A stretch of DNA of 64,000 nucleotides from Xiphophorus maculatus. Its lineage: Eukaryota; Chordata; Actinopteri; Cyprinodontiformes; Poeciliidae. The position numbers and the translations under genes were made by a program. The stretch's first letter is position 1. Each line of letters starts with the position of its first letter. Under the pieces are notes generated by a model that did not search any database, was not told the origin of the DNA, and worked only from the letters and a program-made list of their open reading frames with translations. This document shows, in pieces, positions 17,801 through 39,839 of the stretch. The stretch is taken from NCBI RefSeq assembly GCF_002775205.1, contig NC_036464.1, forward strand, positions 28,723,788 through 28,787,787. Reading direction: 5' to 3'.

Positions 17801-20800
17801 ACATTCAAAACTCATGAAACTCAAAATTTAGACTTGGTTCCAGCTTCAAACCACCAGAACTACTGCATCTCGGCATTTCTATGCTGTTCCACAGCTAATA
17901 AGGCTGAAAATTGAGTGTAGTGCTGAAAATTCATATATTGTCACTTTTTCACTTCTCTCGCTGAGAAAACGCTTTTTTGGTCTCTTACATTCAAAACTCA
18001 TAAAACTCAAAATTTAGACTTGGTTCCAGCTTCAAACCACCAGAACTACTGCATCTCGGCATTTTTATGCTGTTCCACAGCTAATAAGGCTGAAAATTGA
18101 GTGTAGTGCTGAAAATTCATATATTGTCACTTTTTCACTTCTCTCGCTGAGAAAACGCTTTTTTGGTCTCTTACATTCAAAACTCATGAAACTCAAAATT
18201 TAGACTTGGTTCCAGCTTCAAACCACCAGAACTACTGCATCTCGGCATTTCTATGCTGTTCCACAGCTAATAAGGCTGAAAATTGAGTGTAGTGCTGAAA
18301 ATTCATATATTGTCACTTTTTCACTTCTCTCGCTGAGAAAACGCTTTTTTGGTCTCTTACATTCAAAACTCATGAAACTCAAAATTTAGACTTGGTTCCA
18401 GCTTCAAACCACCAGAACTACTGCATCTCGGCATTTCTATGCTGTTCCACAGCTAATAAGGCTGAAAATTGAGTGTAGTGCTGAAAATTCATATATTGTC
18501 ACTTTTTCACTTCTCTCGCTGAGAAAACGCTTTTTTGGTCTCTTACATTCAAAACTCATGAAACTCAAAATTTAGACTTGGTTCCAGCTTCAAACCACCA
18601 GAACTACTGCATCTCGGCATTTCTATGCTGTTCCACAGCTAATAAGGCTGAAAATTGAGTGTAGTGCTGAAAATTCATATATTGTCACTTTTTCACTTCT
18701 CTCGCTGAGAAAACGCTTTTTTGGTCTCTTACATTCAAAACTCATGAAACTCAAAATTTAGACTTGGTTCCAGCTTCAAACCACCAGAACTACTGCATCT
18801 CGGCATTTCTATGCTGTTCCACAGCTAATAAGGCTGAAAATTGAGTGTAGTGCTGAAAATTCATATATTGTCACTTTTTCACTTCTCTCGCTGAGAAAAC
18901 GCTTTTTTGGTCTCTTACATTCAAAACTCATGAAACTCAAAATTTAGACTTGGTTCCAGCTTCAAACCACCAGAACTACTGCATCTCGGCATTTCTATGC
19001 TGTTCCACAGCTAATAAGGCTGAAAATTGAGTGTAGTGCTGAAAATTCATATATTGTCACTTTTTCACTTCTCTCGCTGAGAAAACGCTTTTTTGGTCTC
19101 TTACATTCAAAACTCATGAAACTCAAAATTTAGACTTGGTTCCAGCTTCAAACCACCAGAACTACTGCATCTCGGCATTTCTATGCTGTTCCACAGCTAA
19201 TAAGGCTGAAAATTGAGTGTAGTGCTGAAAATTCATATATTGTCACTTTTTCACTTCTCTCGCTGAGAAAACGCTTTTTTGGTCTCTTACATTCAAAACT
19301 CATGAAACTCAAAATTTAGACTTGGTTCCAGCTTCAAACCACCAGAACTACTGCATCTCGGCATTTCTATGCTGTTCCACAGCTAATAAGGCTGAAAATT
19401 GAGTGTAGTGCTGAAAATTCATATATTGTCACTTTTTCACTTCTCTCGCTGAGAAAACGCTTTTTTGGTCTCTTACATTCAAAACTCATGAAACTCAAAA
19501 TTTAGACTTGGTTCCAGCTTCAAACCACCAGAACTACTGCATCTCGGCATTTCTATGCTGTTCCACAGCTAATAAGGCTGAAAATTGAGTGTAGTGCTGA
19601 AAATTCATATATTGTCACTTTTTCACTTCTCTCGCTGAGAAAACGCTTTTTTGGTCTCTTACATTCAAAACTCATGAAACTCAAAATTTAGACTTGGTTC
19701 CAGCTTCAAACCACCAGAACTACTGCATCTCGGCATTTCTATGCTGTTCCACAGCTAATAAGGCTGAAAATTGAGTGTAGTGCTGAAAATTCATATATTG
19801 TCACTTTTTCACTTCTCTCGCTGAGAAAACGCTTTTTTGGTCTCTTACATTCAAAACTCATGAAACTCAAAATTTAGACTTGGTTCCAGCTTCAAACCAC
19901 CAGAACTACTGCATCTCGGCATTTCTATGCTGTTCCACAGCTAATAAGGCTGAAAATTGAGTGTAGTGCTGAAAATTCATATATTGTCACTTTTTCACTT
20001 CTCTCGCTGAGAAAACGCTTTTTTGGTCTCTTACATTCAAAACTCATGAAACTCAAAATTTAGACTTGGTTCCAGCTTCAAACCACCAGAACTACTGCAT
20101 CTCGGCATTTCTATGCTGTTCCACAGCTAATAAGGCTGAAAATTGAGTGTAGTGCTGAAAATTCATATATTGTCACTTTTTCACTTCTCTCGCTGAGAAA
20201 ACGCTTTTTTGGTCTCTTACATTCAAAACTCATGAAACTCAAAATTTAGACTTGGTTCCAGCTTCAAACCACCAGAACTACTGCATCTCGGCATTTCTAT
20301 GCTGTTCCACAGCTAATAAGGCTGAAAATTGAGTGTAGTGCTGAAAATTCATATATTGTCACTTTTTCACTTCTCTCGCTGAGAAAACGCTTTTTTGGTC
20401 TCTTACATTCAAAACTCATGAAACTCAAAATTTAGACTTGGTTCCAGCTTCAAACCACCAGAACTACTGCATCTCGGCATTTCTATGCTGTTCCACAGCT
20501 AATAAGGCTGAAAATTGAGTGTAGTGCTGAAAATTCATATATTGTCACTTTTTCACTTCTCTCGCTGAGAAAACGCTTTTTTGGTCTCTTACATTCAAAA
20601 CTCATGAAACTCAAAATTTAGACTTGGTTCCAGCTTCAAACCACCAGAACTACTGCATCTCGGCATTTCTATGCTGTTCCACAGCTAATAAGGCTGAAAA
20701 TTGAGTGTAGTGCTGAAAATTCATATATTGTCACTTTTTCACTTCTCTCGCTGAGAAAACGCTTTTTTGGTCTCTTACATTCAAAACTCATGAAACTCAA

Positions 20801-22620
20801 AATTTAGACTTGGTTCCAGCTTCAAACCACCAGAACTACTGCATCTCGGCATTTCTATGCTGTTCCACAGCTAATAAGGCTGAAAATTGAGTGTAGTGCT
20901 GAAAATTCATATATTGTCACTTTTTCACTTCTCTCGCTGAGAAAACGCTTTTTTGGTCTCTTACATTCAAAACTCATGAAACTCAAAATTTAGACTTGGT
21001 TCCAGCTTCAAACCACCAGAACTACTGCATCTCGGCATTTCTATGCTGTTCCACAGCTAATAAGGCTGAAAATTGAGTGTAGTGCTGAAAATTCATATAT
21101 TGTCACTTTTTCACTTCTCTCGCTGAGAAAACGCTTTTTTGGTCTCTTACATTCAAAACTCATGAAACTCAAAATTTAGACTTGGTTCCAGCTTCAAACC
21201 ACCAGAACTACTGCATCTCGGCATTTCTATGCTGTTCCACAGCTAATAAGGCTGAAAATTGAGTGTAGTGCTGAAAATTCATATATTGTCACTTTTTCAC
21301 TTCTCTCGCTGAGAAAACGCTTTTTTGGTCTCTTACATTCAAAACTCATGAAACTCAAAATTTAGACTTGGTTCCAGCTTCAAACCACCAGAACTACTGC
21401 ATCTCGGCATTTCTATGCTGTTCCACAGCTAATAAGGCTGAAAATTGAGTGTAGTGCTGAAAATTCATATATTGTCACTTTTTCACTTCTCTCGCTGAGA
21501 AAACGCTTTTTTGGTCTCTTACATTCAAAACTCATGAAACTCAAAATTTAGACTTGGTTCCAGCTTCAAACCACCAGAACTACTGCATCTCGGCATTTCT
21601 ATGCTGTTCCACAGCTAATAAGGCTGAAAATTGAGTGTAGTGCTGAAAATTCATATATTGTCACTTTTTCACTTCTCTCGCTGAGAAAACGCTTTTTTGG
21701 TCTCTTACATTCAAAACTCATGAAACTCAAAATTTAGACTTGGTTCCAGCTTCAAACCACCAGAACTACTGCATCTCGGCATTTCTATGCTGTTCCACAG
21801 CTAATAAGGCTGAAAATTGAGTGTAGTGCTGAAAATTCATATATTGTCACTTTTTCACTTCTCTCGCTGAGAAAACGCTTTTTTGGTCTCTTACATTCAA
21901 AACTCATGAAACTCAAAATTTAGACTTGGTTCCAGCTTCAAACCACCAGAACTACTGCATCTCGGCATTTCTATGCTGTTCCACAGCTAATAAGGCTGAA
22001 AATTGAGTGTAGTGCTGAAAATTCATATATTGTCACTTTTTCACTTCTCTCGCTGAGAAAACGCTTTTTTGGTCTCTTACATTCAAAACTCATGAAACTC
22101 AAAATTTAGACTTGGTACAAGCTTCAAACCACCAGAACTACTGCATCTCGGCATTTCTATGCTGTTCCACAGCTAATAAGGCTGAAAATTGAGTGTAGTG
22201 CTGAAAATTCATATATTGTCCACTTTTTCACTTCTCTCGCTGAGAAAACGCTTTTTTGGTCGCTAAATACAAAACTCAGGAAACTCAAAATTTAGACTTG
22301 GTTCAAGCTTCAAACCACCGACTACTGCATCGAGGCAGTTCTTATGCTGTTCCCAGCTATAAGCTGAAAATTGAGTGGTAGGGGGCTGAAAATTCATATA
22401 TGGCACTTTTAACTTCGCTCGCTGGAAACGCTTTTTTGGTCTCTACTTCAAAACTCATGAACTCAAAATTTAGACTTGGGTCCAGCTCAAACCACCAGAC
22501 TACGGCATCTCGCATTTCTATGCTGTTCCACAAGCAAGAAGGCTGAAAGTTGAGTGTAGTGCTGAAAATTCCATATATGTTCACTTTTTCACTTCTCTCG
22601 CTGAGAAAACGATTTTTTGG
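17801..22620. repeat. 186-bp satellite array, about 26 copies
   Basis: The unit attcaaaactcatgaaactc... begins at 17803 and recurs exactly every 186 bases (17989, 18175, 18361, ... 22081). Copies 3-23 look identical by eye. Copy 2 differs at two positions (cataaaactc; atttttatgc). Copy 24 carries ttggtacaagc and a one-base insertion. Copies 25-26 are full of single-base indels. Each unit is AT-rich and contains gctgaaaatt twice, 19 bases apart, plus an invariant acttctctcgctgagaaaac segment. It has no long ORF. The near-nucleosomal period and homogeneity indicate recent expansion by unequal exchange or amplification. True length is unknown because the array runs into an assembly gap. Confidence 0.98.
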
Positions 22621-22720
22621 NNNNNNNNNNNNNNNNNNNNNNNNNNNNNNNNNNNNNNNNNNNNNNNNNNNNNNNNNNNNNNNNNNNNNNNNNNNNNNNN
22701 NNNNNNNNNNNNNNNNNNNN
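22621..22720. other. Assembly gap (100 N)
   Basis: Exactly 100 ambiguous bases, the usual placeholder for a gap of unknown size. The satellite ends at its left edge and unrelated unique-looking sequence starts at its right edge. Confidence 1.
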
Positions 22721-22939
22721 TTAAAAGAAGGTGGGGTTTGTTTTGAATGGCTGCATTTACTATATAAGATGCACATCCTGAGGAATCTGATACAAGCAGG
22801 TCACCTGAAATGGAATCACTGATGTCAACTTATATCATAAGTGCTTCTCTTTTGGGTTAACTTGGTTGGAAGTTTATCATCAACAAGAAGAAGCTGCAAG
22901 CAAACAACATTAGGCAAAAAGATTACCTTAACAGAGGCA

Positions 22940-23135
22940 CTCACTTGGTCTGTGCATACAGTAAGTGCTAAATGTTGGGGTATTCTTTTAGTCTTTATCT
23001 CGGCATGGGATCTCTTGACAGTCTTGCTGAAATAACCGAAGAAGGCATTGAAATGATGTTTCACACTGACTTGGTTTCGGTACACAGTAAGTGCTAATTG
23101 TTGGGGTATTCTTGTTGTTTCTTACTGCAAACATC
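22940..23135 (+). repeat. Diverged tandem pair, offset 126 bp
   Basis: A block around gtaagtgctaaatgttgggg at 22961 recurs with one mismatch at 23087, each followed by tattctt. A weaker echo (agaaagtgctccatgttgag) occurs near 23227. This looks like an old minisatellite or duplicated element part. No coding content is recognised. Confidence 0.6.
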
Positions 23136-23439
23136 ATTTTATTACAGCCGTGTTTCCAAGCTTGAAGAAGCCATTGCATTATCACTTCTATTACCTTGAC
23201 ATGAGCACAGTCTTGAATATACTCAGAAAGTGCTCCATGTTGAGGTAGTACAAATGTGACAAATTCATCTGTGGCTATGGAAACATTGATTTTGACCAGC
23301 TCACATTTACAGAACCTTGACAGTCTTCACACGACCTTAAAGATGTTCATGTTTTCCTTCTCTCATTAACCTATTTCCTTTCAAATAAAGGCCACTAGAG
23401 CTTACAAAACCTTAAATAAAGTCTTAATTCATACAAATA

Positions 23440-23660
23440 TGATCATATTGTGTTATTCAACTCCAAAATGTGAATACTTTTACTGTCTGAACTTTAAGCA
23501 TTAATCTTCTTTCTATGTCACATTTTCTACAAATTAAAATATGTTCTATTGTCTCATTGGCTCCACAATATTGGCATTTATTATATATTATGAGTTTATT
23601 ATGAGCTGTTATGTACAATATTTCTAAATTTCTCATTTGTCCACTCTCTTTAGAATCCTA
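23440..23660 (-). mobile_element. LINE 3' fragment (I/Nimb-like zinc knuckle)
   Basis: The minus strand at about 23528-23580 reads CQYCGANETIEHILICRK, the C-x2-C...ETxEH...C pattern found at the C-terminus of several non-LTR polymerases. It is preceded by TAHNKLIIYNK, as in fish I/Nimb-like LINEs. Neighbouring sequence has stops, so it is a dead fragment. Clade assignment is from pattern memory only. Confidence 0.55.
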
Positions 23661-24052
23661 TAATCCCAGCTGCCTTTGTTATTTCTTTGCTTAAGAACAG
23701 GTAAAAAAAAATTAAATAATTTAAGAACAGGTGTGGCTAGAAAGCACTTATGAAATCACAATTACAGGGTCACGTAGTTTGTATTTCTTTTCCTTACCTC
23801 AATAGAAAAAACCTCTTAAAAATTATTTTGTTCTTTGCCTAATATTTAAACTGGCTTGTATGTATGTATTGTTTGTAGGTTATTGATTAATGAACCTGTG
23901 TGTAGTTAATAACCCACATTCAAATACTGTGGAGTGTCACAAGTATCGGCTGCTAAAATAAACGAGCTACATTTACTGCAGTTGTACGGTTTTATGTTGA
24001 ACCTCATAAATGAGCAAAGAAAACAAAACCTCTGTTTCAGCGTCTCTCAAAT

Positions 24053-24058
24053 TTTATT
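24053..24058 (-). terminator. ndst2: Putative ndst2 poly(A) signal
   Basis: Plus-strand tttatt gives AATAAA on the minus strand, about 2.5 kb after the ndst2 stop codon at 26559. If used, the 3' UTR covers 24040-26558. That stretch has no other recognisable gene and contains poly-A runs on the minus strand near 25620 and 25655. Nearer signals cannot be excluded. Confidence 0.4.
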
Positions 24059-25195
24059 AAACAGTGTTATCTTTTTTTTTTTACATCAATACAAAAACTG
24101 AAAAGAAGAAAACAGCAGCTTTGAATCAGTCTTTGAACCGTTTGAGCACTAAATATACGGTTGTGTGGGCTGCAGTGAAGTAAAAACCCTCAGTCTGTTA
24201 AATGACATTTGAGAAATGCTGAATTGTGTTTTCATTCAAAGTAAAAAAAATGACACCAGCTCGCTGCAGAGTTTTTATTACCGTCTCAGGAAACATAGCT
24301 GCCATGACAGGAGGCAGATAAGTTTGTTATATGCTAAGAAAAGGTGATTCCTTTAATAAATAATAAATGCTTCCTATATCATCTCAAACGCTTTACCTCA
24401 TCAAAGGAAATCCCATCAAAACATGAGGACCGAGTGGAAAGAACCCGTTCCGTTAGAACTCTGTCACCTGTATTCTCCATCCACATGTATGAAACATACA
24501 TAGGATAACAGCTGAAGTGCCTGATGACCTTGTTGAGTTTTGAACCAGTGTCGTCACATTTCCGCTTATTTCCTTAACTTTTTAACATTTGGCATTAAAG
24601 TCAAGAAAATGAGCTTTCAGGAAAAGGCCTTTTATTTTCCACATACCAGATTTCAACAGCTCTGGTCCAGGGAAATGCAAGTTCAGAACCAAACACCCGT
24701 AAAGCAATAAAAACCATTTCAAAAAGGGAGTTTCAAAAAGAAAAGAAAAAAGGGAACATTATCCTTTAGTTGTACTATTTGAGCTACATATCGGTCTGTG
24801 ATTTGACCTGCTACATCTGTATTTTTCGGGGACGACAATCTTCTAAATTTTGTGGTGTATTTTCTCAAAGCAAGATCAACTAAAACAAAACAATGAAATA
24901 AAAAGGCAACAAACAAAAAAAAAGGTTAAACTGAAGAATTCACAGTAACAGTCATTTCCACAGCAATAAAAAGCTCCTGTAACAGTGGGCACGTCCTGGA
25001 CCAGAGCTGCACTCTTACTCAGTCGTCAGAAGGCAGACGTGATTTTATACTGACCAGTGGTGCTTTTTTTATGTTACAGCCTGCTGGATGTTTTTGTTGT
25101 TCTTTTTTTACTGACCTAGGCTTTACCATATTAGTACACAGATTTAGAACGGGCTGCAGCCACTCTTGCTAAAACAAACAAAAAAAATAAATTTC

Positions 25196-25218
25196 TATAT
25201 GCGCAATTTGCGCATATA
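25196..25218. repeat. Perfect 11-bp palindrome
   Basis: tatatgcgcaa, one central t, then ttgcgcatata. Fourteen bases further lies aagatggcg, a YY1-like motif. It lies in the likely ndst2 3' UTR. Confidence 0.7.
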
Positions 25219-26558
25219 TGCGGATTTAGTCAAGATGGCGACGATGAGGAAATTGACGCTGTAAATGCCGAATATTTTGAGGTCTGATTAGGCTCGACAA
25301 GCCAGAGGTTTTGAACATTTTCTGCAACACCTGAGCTAGCGCATCAGGGTGCTGGTTCTGTTCCAGATGCGCTGCTCTCACCAATTTGACTTAGTGAGCG
25401 CTCCTTAAAATGACCCAACACTTCCCATCTCTGACCAGCTTACATAAACAGAGCTGCGAACAGAACTTCAACACCGCGTCAGGCAGGTGTTTAACCTGAA
25501 AGTGTTGAGGCGTAAGTTGATGCTGCGAACTAAAACAAAACAGCAGCAAGATAAGCGATAACAGACCCATGCTGTCCAACAGCTCAATCCACTTTTTAAT
25601 TGCTTTTCTTACGTGGTTTTTTTTTTTTTTTTTTTTTTTTTGGCAGGTCGATTTTTTTTTTTTATTAAACATGCTGTTCATAAAAATAAGAATTGGTTGT
25701 TGGTCCAACTCCAGTCTCTAATGAAAGTGGTTGTTTCCTCTGGCCCAGCAGAGCAGAGTTGGTGCTGAGAGATCTGAATGTTGCTGCTGGAGTTCAGAGC
25801 TTCACTGGTGGAGCTGGGAAGAACTGGAGCTCCAGCAGCACCGGCAACGCTTCTGAACCGGCCCAAACCCATATATTCGTTAGCCTCCCTGTGTATCTGC
25901 TGTGATGACACCGAGCATGAAGAGTCCAAGATGCTGATTATAGGGATGGAAATCCATCACAACACTGATGCCACGCATACCGAACTGTTCTAATCTGATC
26001 AAATTCGAAAGAAACTACAGCTTGTTTTCAGGTGTTGGCCAGTTAATGTGTGTGTGTGTGTGTAGCTTGGTTTCTTATTTTATTAGATCCCTGCAGAGCC
26101 TTTAGTTTGAGTCCACAGTTGGAGCCCTGCAGACTGATTATCAAGTAGAACTGGCGTTTTAGAGAGATAGATGTGGATGAGGACCAGCATGTCTGCTTCA
26201 ACCTGTCTGACCTCTAACCTTCAACGCCATTCTGTGGGAGCATCAGTATGCCTGTGCATGCTAACCCCCTGTGTTACACCATACAGGTACCCCACCGTTT
26301 CAGTCTTCAGTCACTGACTCATTTGTCTTTAAAGCTCGAGTCCCTTGGATCTTTGATTCTCAGCTGATGTGTCCTGCGCCGCAGACCGAGGTCGGCCACA
26401 GAACAAGAGAGTGTTCATGGAGCTACCCCGTTTCCCTCTACCCCCCGACCCCGTTTCATCAGGAGTCCTGGGAAAAGAAGCTCTGAAAGTAGCTTGGTAA
26501 GAAGTGTTGGGAGCAGTTTTCTGGAGAACAGACTCCGTGCGACGAGAGGCCCTCGGCT

Positions 26559-36802
<10,244 letters not shown>

Positions 36803-37224
36803 GGTGATGTGGGAAGGAGGCCGGACAGGTCAGGAGGTGGCAGCGAATCCAAACGGACAAGGGCAGCGGCGGGGAGAGGGAGCGAGAGGAAAACTGAGTG
36901 GGGCAGGAAGATTGAGCAGTGAATACTGTCACTGAGCTGTGCTGATTAATAGCCATTTACACTAAGTCACCATGGCCAGCATCATTCATTACTTGCTTTC
37001 TGTTTAGCTCTGACGTGCAAAAACACTCAGATTGCTACAAAGAAACTGATATCAGGGCCTCAGTAAAACTATCTGATGTCTGTTCAGATGGGTTTCTGCT
37101 GAGCTGACGGCCTACGTCTGAACTATTCTCATCTCCATGATGTCTTCTATTTGGAGGAATCTCAGTGTAGCTGCTCTGGATTTCGGGCTTCGACTCTCTC
37201 CGGCCACTCGTCCATGACATCCAA
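36803..37224 (-). promoter_or_regulatory. ndst2: ndst2 5' leader, with upstream ORF
   Basis: The start exon probably extends upstream of the ATG at 36802. A long T/C tract followed by ttccaaag ending at 37225 is the best acceptor seen, giving a leader of about 420 nt. The leader contains an upstream ORF of 64 codons (37035-37229, starting MSWMSWTSGRRESKPEIQ just before the predicted junction) and a three-codon ORF at about 36972. Mammalian NDST mRNAs are known for long structured leaders that control translation. Other acceptors nearer the ATG (for example near 36949) are possible. Confidence 0.4.
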
Positions 37225-37376
37225 GACACTTTGGAACAAAAGCAAAAAAAAAAAAGGACAAATAAGCAAAGAAAACATGAAGCAGAGTGAGATTTATATC
37301 AGCATTGCTGATTTCTTACACGGACTGTATTCTGCATAATTCTGACAACATATGAACAGTTCTGCTGGTTTCTCAC

Positions 37377-37427
37377 CGGGACAACATCGTATGTCCAGAA
37401 CTCAATGGATGTCGGTTGCAAAAGCCT
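37377..37427 (-). other. ndst2: Candidate non-coding 5' exon of ndst2
   Basis: A 51-nt segment is bounded on the minus strand by a tattgcag acceptor and a strong CCCG|gtgaga donor. It sits between the promoter region and the start exon. No transcript evidence is available. Confidence 0.35.
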
Positions 37428-38697
37428 CTGCAATATGAAACATGATGTTAAATTTAGCCAATTTAAGAACAGTCAAACTCTCTGAATTTCATTTTTTATT
37501 ATAAACAAACGAAAATGTTCAACTTGTTTTCAGCTAGGTACTTCGAAGTTCATTTAAATCCAACAAACAACAGCTTCATACAAAAATAACAAAGCAGTCT
37601 TTAACTGCCTTAATAGACTGTTTATAACATTCACAAAGCCACAAATCTCCATGTATTTACTAGTCTGTGGTATGGGAGACCCACAGTAAGTGGAGCACAG
37701 CTGTGACCAGGAGGGAGAAGGATGACTTTTCTTACAAACAATAAAAGAAATAAGTGTGAAACAAAAAAATGTGTATCAAGCAACTCACCTGCCTTCAGAA
37801 GCCACCAAATCAGTAAATGTAAAATAAACTGACAGCAAGCAGAGCAATAATCAGTGAAGCAGAGGAGCATGGTGACACTGGAGGAGCTGCTCAGATACAC
37901 AGCTCAGGTGGGCAAGAAGACGGTTTTCGGAAATAACAGATTTACTCTTATTTTTTCGCTTTGTCACACTTGAGGCTTTCAAACTAAATAGCATTGATAA
38001 ACAGTAACTACACAAAGCAGCTTTGAAAAGACTTTGCATTTAGGCACACTGTTTTATAGCACAATGAAGTAACCATGTAATGTTCAGTTGTTATAAAAGT
38101 ACTGTATATGTCAAACATGACTTAAAATAAATTTGACTTTGCATTAAAACCGTATCTGACACCTTGAAATTGGGCCTCTGTCTCCTTAAGAAAGGTGGAA
38201 ACCATTTCTGACACTCCCCCTTCAGCACATCGTCACAACAATGCTTCCATGGTGCCGCTTTCAGCTGTTCTTAGCAGCTCAGCGGACGCACAGTTCCACC
38301 GGGTGTCCGCTAATTGCTGCTGGCTAGTCTGAAGGATCCGAGTGGGGGTTGGGGGGGCTGCTCTGTGAGGTGGAGGCTCGGTCTGGGGACTGCAGCTCAG
38401 AGGAGGAAAAGGAAGAGCTCAGTGAGAGCAAGTGTTTAGGCAGTTCTCAGTGGTTGCCATGGAGATTAAAGGATTTCTCAAACATGCATGACAGGATCCA
38501 AGCAACACTATAGAGATGTTTATGACGAGGGAATAACATTATAACATGATGTAAAGCTATAAATAAATAAAAAAGGCTGATTATGCATAATACCGCCCCC
38601 TTTAAGGGAAAGTTAGAAATCTAAACCAACCTGCCTCTGTGTGAAAAGGTTATTTCCCCCTAAACCAAACACCTGGTGTCACCCTTGGCAGCAGCAG

Positions 38698-38863
38698 CTC
38701 ACCTCCACATCAGACACCTTGCCCACACATCTATATACCATATTTACATAACACTCTGTTCATTGTGATGTCGCTGGACCTCAGGGTTTTCTCATTCATA
38801 TCGACGCCACTGACCTTCAGCTCGCCATCGACAACGCTGATGTGTCAAAGCATTGGGAAGACA
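38698..38863 (-). pseudogene. Echo of ndst2 first coding exon with intact splice signals
   Basis: The plus strand at 38698-38720 (ctcacctccacatcagacac...) is an exact 23-base match to the end of the first ndst2 coding exon and its donor (35727-35749). It then jumps over 18 bases (35750-35767, six codons) and continues as gcccaca-at-tatat. The donor GTGGAG|gtgagc is intact. Upstream on the same strand, a pyrimidine tract and tccacag acceptor end at 38864, so 38703-38863 could be a 161-nt exon. Only the first 38 or so bases match ndst2 with certainty. The rest has coding-like codons (VVDGELKVSGVDMNEKTLR) that I do not recognise. It is either a decayed partial duplication or a cryptic leader exon. 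Confidence 0.5.
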
Positions 38864-39783
38864 CTGTGGACAGGAAGCAAAGCAAGCAGTCTGGTTCTGA
38901 TAACCAAGTGGTTTTACACTAAGATTAGAAATGGGAAATCCAGTACTGTTTTAAACAAAACCTTGAAAACTGCTTGTCAGAGCAGAGATAAATCGTAAAT
39001 AAAAAAAAAGAGTGAGAGTTATCCAACTATCAGACTGGTGTGTCTGTGCTGCGGCAACACGTTTAGTATTGCTATGGTATTTTAGGATTTAATTCCAATT
39101 GACCCTTGCAGACCAACGATGTGTTTTTGTGACGCTCTATACAAAGAAGAAGACAGAGGTCTGGAAATGTGACTCTTTTACTTCTACGTGTATTCGAGCA
39201 GATTCAAGACGACATGAGACAGTGGGTTCTCTGCAGAAACACGTGCTGCTGAGTTATAAATAAATGACCTGCAGCAAAAACCTTTAACTAGACCGTGTCA
39301 TGACTTCAAACAGGAAGTTTTCCCTGTTTTTCGGTAGTGCATCTTGTCATGTGGAGCTAGTGGAGATAAGTGTCTAATAAAGAGTGAGACCTATCCTAAT
39401 GTCAGGAGACAAAAACAAAAGCTCCAGGACCAAATCTAGATGTTCAGGTTCAGCTCAGGTTAGTCAGGGCTTAGATGGTTCAGACCTGCGTGAGGGAAGG
39501 ACAGTGGAAATATGGAGTGGTCAACTGGAGGTGAAGGGACATTGATAGGTGTAGAGATGGAGGGGAAGCAGAGGGATGGTGTGACAGGAGGACAGAGGCC
39601 TGTGTTGAGCTCTGAAAGGGGAAAGTGAAAGAAGTAAAACTACAGCAGGGAGAAGTCAGCAGAGGTTAGTTGTGGTCTAAAAAAAAAACCCCATCTTAGT
39701 TCCCACCACAGACAATGAGATCAGACTGGATTGTCTGATTGTCTGGATTCTTTCACTAAGCAACAATTAAAGGTATAACCCTC

Positions 39784-39790
39784 AGCTGCT

Positions 39791-39821
<31 letters not shown>
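39784..39821. repeat. (CTG)n(ATG)n trinucleotide tract
   Basis: Six CTG-type repeats followed directly by six GAT-type repeats, upstream of the ndst2 leader region. Confidence 0.9.
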
Positions 39822-39822
<1 letters not shown>

Positions 39823-39839
39823 GCTTCCTCACAGTGCCT

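Noticed and set aside
22411..22440. CENP-B-box-like string (cttcgctcgctggaaacg)
   Set aside because: It occurs only once, in an error-rich copy, through base losses. The clean units do not contain it.
17801..22620. CRISPR-like regular repeats
   Set aside because: Units are contiguous and identical over the full 186 bases with no variable spacers, and the host is a vertebrate. It is a satellite.
22357..22822. Open frames crossing the N gap
   Set aside because: They exist only because the N run contains no stop codons; flanks are satellite and unrelated sequence.
38765..38998. Plus-strand 77-codon gene
   Set aside because: No recognisable content. Splice signals and the ndst2 match are on the minus strand.
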